Made by a program: the position numbers and the translations under genes
Shown: piece by piece, positions 55,641 through 64,000 of the stretch
Layout: every line of letters begins with the position of its first letter
Numbering within the stretch: position 1 is the stretch's first letter
Notes under the pieces: model-generated
Database searches by the model: none
Told to the model about the DNA's origin: nothing
The model's input: only the letters and a program-made list of their open reading frames with translations
Source of the DNA: Rhamnusium bicolor
Taxonomy: Eukaryota; Arthropoda; Insecta; Coleoptera; Cerambycidae
NCBI GenBank assembly: GCA_029963845.1
Contig: JANEYF010002661.1
Span: 62,001-126,000 of the forward strand
Direction of reading: 5' to 3'
Length of the DNA stretch: 64,000 nucleotides

Positions 55641-57871
55641 TGTTAATTTTCCAAGATGATGGTGTCAGCTCATCTACTCATAAGGACTTTTTGCGTATTA
55701 TTTAAAACCTATTTCTTAACATGAGTATTACCAAATTTTGTTTTGTTGACATTTCAAGTAACAAATGTATATTTCACACAACATAACCTACTGATATTTT
55801 TAAAACGTTGGATTAATACTATCACTGTCTGCAAATATTCAAAATGCATTTAGTTTTCAACCAACATTTAACAAGTACATGGTAACGCAAAATACTTGAA
55901 CAGCTCATGTTATGTACAATTTAATTTCAGTTATTTTATTAGAGAACTATTTCGAGATACATCTGAAAAGTGTTCAATTCCTGGACTATAAACGTGTAGG
56001 GGTGGTTTAGAGACGAACATGATGATTGTCGACTAAAGCAATGAACTGATACGTGAATGTACCATGTGAACCCGACATGTCGGTGTAGGGCAATGCTAAG
56101 CCGAGGTAATCCTATCATCCGATAGTGTCATGTCATTCTGTCAGACTATTCGAGCGAGGGTCAAACGAACCCACATCGCCTACGCGCAGGTCATACTACA
56201 GGTCATTCGGGTCTACACAATCCTGATGCTAGATGTGGTGAATATCATTATCCCTTCAGGAAATAGATACTTTACTTTGACTCCGTGCGAATGAAATTTG
56301 AATTAAAAATAATAAATCAACATTCAAATAAATCAAAAATTAATAAAGGTTTCTTTGTCCTTCATTACTGTGGAGAGGGTGATTATTTTATATGGTACAG
56401 TAAATTTCCTGGCCCTATTTTTGAGTAAGGAAATGTTTTAAAATGCAAGTTATACTTTTTTTCTAGGGAACCTGAAGCATAAAAACAATTAAACATCAAC
56501 TACAGCACATATGATTGAACATTTCAAAAAAATTTATTTTTCAATCATTCAGAAGTATTCATGTAAGGTGATTAATAATTGAACATAATTCGATATACAG
56601 GGTGATTCACAAAGGTGGAGCTGAAATTTAATACCATGTAGAAAATAAAAAATAGAAGACCCACATTTTTTTCCTTTTGACATTTATCAATGGGGTTGGG
56701 GTTAAAGATAAATTTTTAAGATGGTTTTCTGTACATACCTTTTGGTTTATTTACTCGATTTGTGTCAAATTTGTTACGACGTTGCAGACAATTGTTACAC
56801 ATTTTTCGGTGTCTATTTCGACAAAACTTATAGAGGGCGCTCTTGGCAATATCACCTAACAATAAGATGTCTTAAAATTTTTTTGTCAGATATAGGAATA
56901 AAAATAGATAACACGAGGGGATTCGGCATTCAATAGGCCCCTTGCTATTGCCGGATTTTTTAAATTAATTCGTATATTCTAATATATCGAGCCCTCACTT
57001 TAACCGCGAATATCTCAAAAACGGAGAAGAAAAAATTAAAAAATTGTGGTCATTATGTGCCTATTATAAACCATTCCATCTATGGAGTACAGAAGAATTA
57101 CTTTTATTCTTTTTTTTATACAAATTATTGGATAATCTGATTGATTCACCAACTTTTACTTTCTAAAGTTTACTTCTATGTTCCCAGACTCAATTTGCAT
57201 CAAGATTGCACATTTTATATTCTGAGAAAGTCTCCCATGCATGTTAAGTGTCACAATTTTAATAAAATTTCAGATTTATGTGATATTAACTATTGCAGGT
57301 GAACTTTTACAAGTGTGACACTCAGTATTGCTATGATAAATTTATTCAATTACATCTATTATAACGGTCATTTCTTTCCTGTTTTTCTTTTTATTTTGAG
57401 ACATTATTTTTTATCTATAATTATTTCTCTTATTATCCTCTATGTATATTTGTTATCTTATATATCTTATATGTACATGGTACAGTTCTAGAATTATTAA
57501 CTTATAATATATAAGTAAAGCTTTAAAACGATATTTAGTTTTTTGTTCTCTTTTTATTATTTTGTCCTGTAATTGGATTAATTTCTGTTGGACAATAAAT
57601 GAATTATTATTGATGTTATTAATATTATTATTATAAGGCCTCGCTTACTTTTATCTTTTTTTAGTTTTTGAGTAACGAACCCAGGGAGTTTTACGGTGAA
57701 CACCGTGTAAAACCAGAAATTTTATTTCAACTGATAATAATTATTTTTTATAGTACACCTTTCTATATAGTACATCCCTATTACAAGTTTATTTATAATT
57801 ACTTTTAATCTCTAAATATTCAATTATTTAAAATTAATTAAAAAATATTCATAAAAAAATTGTTGTTTCAG
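55641..57871. other. intron, mostly unassigned
   Basis: 56594-56960 starts TACAGGGTGATTCACAAAGG and looks like a mariner-type terminus. A moderately GC-rich stretch at 56030-56240 has no domain. The rest is A/T-rich, ending in the dsf acceptor at 57871. Confidence 0.4.
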
Positions 57872-58195
57872 CTGTTCAGCACGAGCGGGGCCCACGCAAG
57901 CCAAAACTCCAAGCACCCACAAACTCCCAAGTCCATCACTCTCCACCCCTTGGCCACGGTTTGCACATGCCAACAGGGAGACAACAAGTTGCCGACAAGC
58001 TCTGGATCTTTTCATTTCAGCTCAGGATTGTTTGCGCCCCCACATCATCCCCTAAAGGCCCTCTCCTTGCCACCTCCGCCAGTCTCCAGTCCCACATCAC
58101 ACATTGACGCTTTACCGCTTCCGATGTTTCACCCTCCTACTCTACCACCGCCACCTGGACTTTTACACATACTCATGTCGGCCGAAAAATGTCAG
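57872..58195 (+). CDS. dsf: dsf nuclear receptor, exon for C-terminal extension and proline-rich hinge (internal frame change)
   Basis: A tttcag acceptor is followed by CT GTT CAG CAC GAG CGG, which joins the previous exon in phase and gives AVQHERGPRKPKLQ, the universal NR2E C-terminal extension. In this frame the translation runs through a His/Pro-rich stretch but stops at 58105-58107. A second frame is open across the exon and gives a convincing hinge (FHFSSGLFAPPHHPLKAL, PPPPGLLHILMSAEKCQ). It ends exactly at CAG followed by GTTAGT, in phase with the next exon. The Drosophila equivalent ends ...LSPDKCQ, so the second frame is right at the 3' end and the first frame is right at the 5' end. 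Either there is one extra base around 57960-58015, or an intron of 67 bases (57959-58025; weak donor G/GTTTGC, acceptor CTCAG/GA) restores the frame. Both are compatible with the sequence. Confidence 0.85.
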
Positions 58196-58505
58196 GTTAG
58201 TCACTTGTTTTGTGTTTTCTCGTTTCATAGCGTTCGCTTTTCTTTTATTAAATTAAACTCACTCATTACCTTTGTTGTTAGTAATGAGAAAAATTATGGC
58301 AAAAAAATATGCTCGTATGGGCTACCTTAAAAGATAACGAAAGTGTTTGTATAAAGCTCACTTTCTGAAATATTGATTAACCGAAATTTTTATTCTGTCA
58401 AATTTTAATTTCTTAATAAAATTTGTGTGCTACCTGTAGGATTTTAAAATTCTCTTGTCGGTGAAGACATTTTATGATATACTTTTTTGTCTTTTCAATG
58501 ACATA

Positions 58506-59520
58506 CCTACCGTGTGTCCCAAATTCGATGCTCACCATTGCGATCTCGGAAACCATAAGAGATACAAGGTCGGTTAAATGGGATAAGTTTTAGCAAATTT
58601 TATGCTGATTCCAAATCCCTTAAGAGATCACAGATAACTGAAACCGCTTTTGGGATTTTCAAAAAAAAAATACGAAAATGTGATTTCTCTTTTTGGCTGT
58701 AGCCAAGTAATTCTTGGTCAGACAGGTTTTAGACTTTTATGACTTTTATATTATTAGGACACTTTTTGGATAGTAATAATTTGGTGTAGAGACAAATGTT
58801 CGATATTCTTTTGTTTTCGAGATATCCGATCTAACTTTTGTTTTTCTAATGGCAGCCCTATTGGATTTTTCGTTTTTAAGATTATGCCTTAAAAGAGCTT
58901 TCAGATGATGTATCACATGCCAAGGAAAAATTGTTTTTCAAGGGACCAATTTAAGAAAAGTTATTGTTAAACAAAATAAAATAGTAGGCCATGGAAAATC
59001 AAAAAGTTATATTATTGATTTCATAGATATACCTAATACCAATCATTATAAAAAATAACAGTAATATTAAGGTTACCAGTTTGACATGTTTAAATAATTT
59101 TAATTTTCTTTTAAAATACTGAACATAATCGATATGGAGAAAAATAATCGATAAAAAAAGAATTTTTTTAATAACAGCAAATTAACATAATAGAAGAAAT
59201 GATAGTAAAGAAGTAAGAAGATTTAACAAAACTGTTCAATATGAACTCCATTTAGCTGAATACAATTTTGGCATCTACGTCTAACTGAGCTGATTACTTT
59301 TCTGAGAGTATGGGCATTTATTGTGCTGAAAACGTCCCTAACTCTGTCTTCCAAAATATCGATAGTGTCCGGGTTTTCAAGATCATTTTTCACCGTACCC
59401 CACAAATAAAAATCAGAATGGGTTATATCAGATGAGCGGGGAGGCCACAATACTGGTCCTCTATTTGAAATTATGCGGTGAAAAAATTTTCCTGCAATAG
59501 TACAATTTTTCAATTATATG
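58506..59520 (-). pseudogene. mariner-like transposon, 3' half
   Basis: The end near ACCGTGTGTCCCAAATTCGA (58509), with GATCTCGGAAACCATAAGAG, is a distant copy of the terminal repeats at 14885 and 29465. The minus-strand frame 59513-59223 reads VLWPPRSSDITHSDFYLWGT, then LEDRVRDVFSTINAHTLRKV and RRRCQNCIQLNGVHIEQFC, the C-terminal part of the DUF4817-type transposase. This ties those terminal repeats to this family. The N-terminal and first catalytic parts are missing. Confidence 0.8.
58880..59222. other. mariner 3' non-coding region
   Basis: AT-rich DNA between the terminal repeat and the stop of the transposase fragment; no other feature. Confidence 0.4.
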
Positions 59521-59564
59521 ATATATATTTTTTGTTTCCTTTCTGACTGCAAAGTTTATTGGAT

Positions 59565-60950
59565 TTTAATTAATTTTTTTCACAATTTTTACCGCCCCTT
59601 CTACTATGGGGTGGGGACTCTGGAGTTCCGTCTGGACCAAAACAGTTTAAAAAATCATGAATAGGTCTGTTGTTATACCATTTGAAATATGAGATATCTA
59701 AACTGGGTGCCCCATAATCCAATTTACCTCTTTCCATGTTCTTATCAGCTGTAATGCCTGTTGGAAATCCAAGCCTGCTACTTCTAATAGTATTACAAGC
59801 CAAAGTTTGTTGAGTTTTGTCAACAAATAATCTCTGTATATTTTACATTGACGAAAATTGTCTTCTACGGAGCCCTCAGGTAATAAATAATCGAGAATGT
59901 GTCAAGATTCTTTCGTTTCCATTTTCTATCAACTTCTTTTTCTTTGTTCTTTTAGGATTTTTCAGTTTGTTTGCATTTTCCTGTGATTTCTTAGTCATTT
60001 TTCCTTTTTTCTTCTAGATTACTACTTCATTTGTATCCTCTTCATATTCGTTCCCGTTGTGTTCCTTTTCCATTACATTTTCAATATTTTCGTCATATGA
60101 CGGAGCATTTGAGCGGCCAGCTCTTGATTCAGGTATGAACAGGCCTCGATTATTTGGATACGCAGAATCTTTATTTACATCTCCTTCGTCATCGTCACTT
60201 TTTTGTTCATCTGTTACCATTTCATTATCTAAATGTATGTTTTCTAATTCATAGACTGCATTTTCAGCGGCTTCCAACAGTTCTTCATCATTCAGATAAT
60301 AATGATTGATCCAAGAGACACCAGCCATTATATGTATCTAATATAGCAATGGACATTGGAAAATTTTACTGAAAGTGACATTTGTCAAGTATACATATAT
60401 GACAGTTATCATTTTCATGCTATATTTTCTTGAGCGGTGTATACATTAAAAACCAGTGCATAAAGTGTTTACTTTACACACAGTAGATCTCTACTATCGT
60501 AAAAAAACAAATTTTCCATACAAAACTTATTTTTACAATAGTTTACTGTAATAAAAACAACTTTCTACCCTAAATCAGTAATATAAAACCATATGTTCCA
60601 AGCAAACTTTATGCCAGACATTCAAAAACTATATATAGGCGATGTCATCACATCGCAGAAATGCAAATTTCATAAAAACTAGATGAAAACACTGAAACAA
60701 CTGAAAAACAAAAGCCTCCGAAACCACGGCTTATCACTGCATGTCTTCCATGCGTGCACCATAATAATTAGTTTTAGAATATTTCAAACTAGTGACACCT
60801 ACAGTCTATTTGAGTAGCTCTAGTGTGAAAGAAGAGCTTACTTCTAAGTTTCGTCAGAACTAAAACGCGATACAAGCTTCATAGTAATAATGTGAATATA
60901 ACATACCTGGTGGGACTTTAGAGTCCCGCCGGTACACAAAGGGCTTTAAT
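59565..60950 (-). mobile_element. piggyBac deletion derivative with palindromic end motifs
   Basis: The near-palindrome GGTGGGACTTTAGAGTCCCG (60909-60930) has a close relative, GGTGGGGACTCTGGAGTTCC (59610-59633), at the other end. TTAA occurs just outside each (60944 and 59566 regions). The transposase piece between them is cut down, and its last codons run into the inner edge of the left motif, as in a MITE precursor. Boundaries are inferred. Confidence 0.55.
59590..60328 (-). pseudogene. piggyBac-type transposase, internally deleted
   Basis: The minus-strand start at 60328 gives AGVSWINHYYLNDEELLEAA and an acidic, low-complexity N-terminus (104 codons to 60014), then a stop. After a deletion, 59803-59573 reads ACNTIRSSRLGFPTGITADK, NMERGKLDYGAPSLDISYFK and WYNNRPIHDFLN. 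This is the piggyBac GT.R..R.G.P......M.RG......W.DNRPV block, which lies between the second and third catalytic residues. The catalytic Asp blocks themselves are absent. Confidence 0.82.
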
Positions 60951-61839
60951 TTAGTGTTCTGCAAAAAATAATGTTTTAGCTCAACCCGAGAGTTGTGACT
61001 GGTATTCAAGGGAAAAAATATTTATACTGTGACGCTGATGCTACGAAATAAAACATGAAATCAGAAGAAGTTTTTATATTAACGAAAATAAAACAAGTAT
61101 AAAAAATTCCAGTTTGCGCGAAGATACGTAATGTGTATCTGTTGAGAGGTGTGATAATACTGGTCTGTGTTAGTTAAATAAGGGTATTTAGTAAACGGGT
61201 TGAAAACGATTAACGAAAATTCCTTACTTTATTACGGTCAATGAATACCTTATTACATTGCGGGTTATTTCTAAGTCGAATTTAAAGTGTCATTATTAGA
61301 GAACCTCGATTGTAAACTTAAATAATTATCTAATATTGTGGTTCCAGGAAGGTATGTTAAGATTGTGGTGTATAAGTAGAATTGAAAGTGTAAAACATTG
61401 GGAAACACCGATCGTAGACTTCAATAAGTCTTTATTGTCGTATTTCAAGAATGCTCGTTTGTTGTGAAATTCCGTTTATAAAAATAAGTAATTTTATCAT
61501 CGCATTTCAGGAACGTCCGCTACAAATACGTTTTTTAAAGTAGCTACTTACATTATAAAAATTAAATACTTACCTTTTTATCTTAGTGTATATATTTCCA
61601 ATAAGTTCATTTTGACGTCTTTTGTATTTTATACACTCAGTTCCAAAAGAAATTTTCAGAAAAAAAGATTCTTGTTCAATATTTTTTTGAAATATTTTTG
61701 TTGACAACTTCTCCAACTTAGTTACTTTAGACAACACGGAATATTATTGAGAACATTATATTTTTTTTATTTTAAAGATTAACACACTGTTTACTCTATT
61801 TCAAAAACAAACTTTATTTCAAAACAACAAGAGTCAAAA
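60951..61839. other. intron 3, nothing recognised
   Basis: AT-rich. Two loosely similar stretches (61290-61340 and 61420-61460) suggest an old duplication, but it is too weak to call. Confidence 0.35.
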
Positions 61840-62055
61840 AGTTAATAACGAGTGTTGCTCCCTATTGTAATTCTCAATAATTGAAAACGCCTTGGCATGC
61901 TTTGAATTAGATTCCTGATTACGTCTTGTGGAATATTGTTCTACTTCTTGACAAGACTACTATCTAGCTCATTTAGGGTTTGCGGGGTTTTAGAACGAAA
62001 TTGAACCCTTCTGCCAAGATCATCCTAAAGGTGTTTGACAGAGTTTATGTTCGAA
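61840..62055 (-). pseudogene. Tc1-like transposase C-terminal fragment
   Basis: Minus-strand reading, with one stop after VKHL: DDLGRRVQFRSKTPQTLNEL, then DSSLVKK, a stop, NNIPQDVIRNLIQSMPRRFQ, then GSNTRY. It matches the W..L.RRV......P.TL.EL..AL..EW..IPQ..I..LI.SMPRR......G..TRY tail of Tc1 transposases. There is no catalytic part upstream; the open frame at 62056-62343 that precedes it is unrecognised. Confidence 0.75.
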
Positions 62056-63503
62056 ATGGCTCTCATATTTCCAGGAAAGAAATCCCAGTGGGAGTGCAAA
62101 AAATTTTATTTTAATGACATTGTAATCTAATGCTCTAACAAAAGGAGCTCCTTCATGAGTTCTACGCACAGTTTTTACACTTACAGTTCCTAAAAAGTTA
62201 TTGCGTATCTCTTTAAATGCATCTCCGCTTCCCTTTTCAGGAGCATTCATTTTATTTTTAAAGTTGAGGTCTTCAAAAAAATATCTGATGGAAATTCCAT
62301 AGTTTATTTTGGTATCGCTTATGCATGAAAATTGTTGCGTCAAGGAAACGTATTCTTCCCCCGTCTCTATTTATCGCCCTCACATTTTTTTTTTTATTAA
62401 TCCAAGTTTTATATGATGTGGTCGAATAAAGTCAGATGTTCTACATTCTTCTTAACAGAAATATTTTCAATTCGGTGCCATTTCTCGACACGGTAATGGC
62501 TTTCCCTCATTCAGCAGTCAAAATCAAGTAAGAGGCAAATGTTTGTAATCTCTTTGCAGCCCTATTAGCATCGCAATGGCTTTCAGGTCAGCACATATAT
62601 TTCACAAATGTTCTGTAACACGTATTTTTCGCAGAAAAATTTGCATGTTCCCATTAGTTTTCTTCATGCGAACAGCATAAGCCAGAGATATTGAGGGCTA
62701 TTTGTTTCCATTAGCTTAAGTTTCAAGCTAACTTCGGATGAAGCAGCCTTCACTGTTCAGAGCGTGTGGAAGCAGGAGTTCTCACGATGAGCCCTCGATG
62801 TGCCAACAGACCTGAATGACCAAATGTTGTTCTGGCGTAGGACTAATATTGGACATTAAACATTGATGTTCCAAATGGCTTGAACCTGTTTCTGAAGATT
62901 CCAATTTTGAGTTCAGAGTTCAGAGTGAACATTATGAGGAACCAGTTTCAATCCTGATAATATATTTGATAAACAAAAGAAAAATTTCCAGTTAAGCCTA
63001 AAATATTGGATTTTGGGCATTCAGCTCTAGTTTTCTGTTTCGATTGAGGACATTTATTTTACGTTTTTAGACGAAAAACTATATTATCAAAAAGAATTTA
63101 ACGCATACAGCTATTTAAAAAATAAAAAGAAACTAAAACCAATTTTAAAAACATTTTTTTTTAAGAAAAAATATAGTTCACACAATCCGTTTCCAGCAAT
63201 AATTGTGCGTGATGGAAGCATTTGAGTACCAGCTTTGATTCAGCAACCTGAAATACTTAGGTACATTCATTCACTTTCAAGGATTCTGTTGCAGACCAAA
63301 CAATTTGGGACAAATAATTATTTGTTTTAAATTGGGGATTAAGAAACAAAACAAAAAATCTTTGTTTTTGGTGAGTTTCTAATAATAAGTGTATACTATT
63401 CAAAAGACAAAAAATATACCATGAAATTAAATCAACACCACGTGTACTATTTTATTTTTAAATACCATTTATTTATTGTATTTATTTATATTCTTTTACA
63501 CAG
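62056..63503. other. intron 3, nothing recognised
   Basis: A 107-codon minus-strand frame (62343-62020) has no domain outside its Tc1-like end. The rest is AT-rich, ending in the TTCTTTTACACAG acceptor. Confidence 0.4.
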
Positions 63504-63653
63504 GAACTAGTTTGGGGGACTAAATTGTCTCAAATAGAACCTTCATCCAATGATACAAGTCAAGGACTTGTTCCAAGCCCTACAGGATTACCGTTAACAT
63601 CTAGTCCACCCTTGACCCCTTTACCACTCACACCCACTTGGGAAATGTTACAG
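63504..63653 (+). CDS. dsf: dsf nuclear receptor, exon leading into ligand-binding domain
   Basis: This is a 150-base, phase-0 exon between a ttacacag acceptor and GTTTGT. It encodes 50 residues starting ELVWGTKLSQ and ending LTPTWEMLQ. In Drosophila dsf the equivalent piece runs from KCQELIQ to SWEMLQ, where helix 3 of the ligand-binding domain begins (ETTARLLF follows in the family). Here the linker is Ser/Pro/Thr-rich and otherwise unlike the fly linker, as expected for a fast-evolving segment. The remaining ligand-binding domain exons lie beyond the right edge; I see no ETTARLLF-like sequence in the last 350 bases. Confidence 0.88.
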
Positions 63654-64000
63654 GTTTGTACTTACTATATTTTTATTATTATTCATTCACGATATTTTTG
63701 ATTCTTTAGGTATTCACGTGATCAGTTTTGATACAATTTGCAAGTGTTGTTTGAGAAGTTTTGTTCTCGATATCCGGTTTCGGTCTCAGATTTCGTTCTC
63801 TATTAATTTCTTTTTTGCAAAGCGGATTTTTTCTTCTGCACTCTTTTGGCATGGATGTATAAGAAGCATATAGAATTGTTAACATTTCTTACACATTGTT
63901 GTGAAGTAAATTATCTATAAATTTATAAAAAAAAAACCGACATTGCTGCCCACGTTTCTTCCAACACCGCAGGCGTAGACAATAAAAGGTGGTTGCAATT
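63654..64000. other. start of next dsf intron
   Basis: Begins GTTTGTAC at the donor. No further ligand-binding domain exon before the window ends. Confidence 0.5.

Noticed and set aside
62056..62343. 107-codon minus-strand frame as a gene
   Set aside because: No recognised motif upstream of the Tc1-like tail, no start context and no splice signals; probably chance or decayed transposon.

Overview
This is eukaryotic, AT-rich insect DNA and not a bacterial or phage window. There are no operons. Coding exons are short, bounded by GT/AG splice sites, and embedded in transposon-filled introns. A beetle-like genome is plausible from the transposon mix (Transib, Crypton, Penelope-like, piggyBac, DUF4817-type mariner), but the order cannot be proved from sequence alone.

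The host gene is a single plus-strand gene running through the whole window. It encodes a nuclear receptor of the tailless/NR2E group whose zinc-finger region matches dissatisfaction (dsf). Four exons are visible: 1534-1614 and 2801-2962 encode the DNA-binding domain, 57872-58195 encodes the C-terminal extension and hinge, and 63504-63653 ends at the WEMLQ motif that opens the ligand-binding domain. The first exon(s) and most of the ligand-binding domain lie outside the window. Intron 2 (2963-57871) is about 54.9 kb and holds nearly everything else. Exon 3 changes reading frame internally, so it has either a one-base error or mutation, or an unrecognised 67-base intron.

Layout: 0.3-2.1 kb, mariner remnants. 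3.06-4.67 kb, a TIR element built of GGACGTCC iterations, beside a LINE scrap. 5.39-12.01 kb, a Transib (RAG1-relative) transposon whose ends look like a V(D)J recombination signal; a 3.84-kb gypsy-type LTR element with an in-frame deleted gag-pol is nested in it. 12.9 and 21.4 kb, two copies of a tRNA-derived SINE. 17.4-18.9 kb, a Crypton tyrosine recombinase split by an inverted pair of satellite units. 19.0-20.6 kb, a Tc1 element. 22.7, 44.7-46.5 and 59.6-60.9 kb, piggyBac remnants. 25.3-26.8, 47.6-48.9 and 53.9-55.6 kb, LINE remnants. 28.1-28.9 kb, a second Tc1. 29.3-31.5 kb, long (TA)n arrays flanking more copies of the same satellite. 34.0-35.3 kb, a hAT remnant. 38.3-42.8 kb, a DNA transposon of a family I cannot place, with iterated ACACAGTAA motifs and two nested elements. 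50.5-51.4 kb, a Penelope-like element, with hammerhead-like motifs at three other places. 58.5-59.5 kb, another mariner.

Nothing in the window looks like a co-operating gene system. It is one developmental transcription-factor gene whose largest intron has repeatedly received mobile DNA. The strongest items for a second look are the Transib termini, the gag-IN deletion derivative with its 103-bp leader repeats, the unplaced transposon at 38.3-42.8 kb, the satellite foldback in the Crypton, and the frame change in dsf exon 3. All similarity calls rest on recognised motifs; no database search was run.
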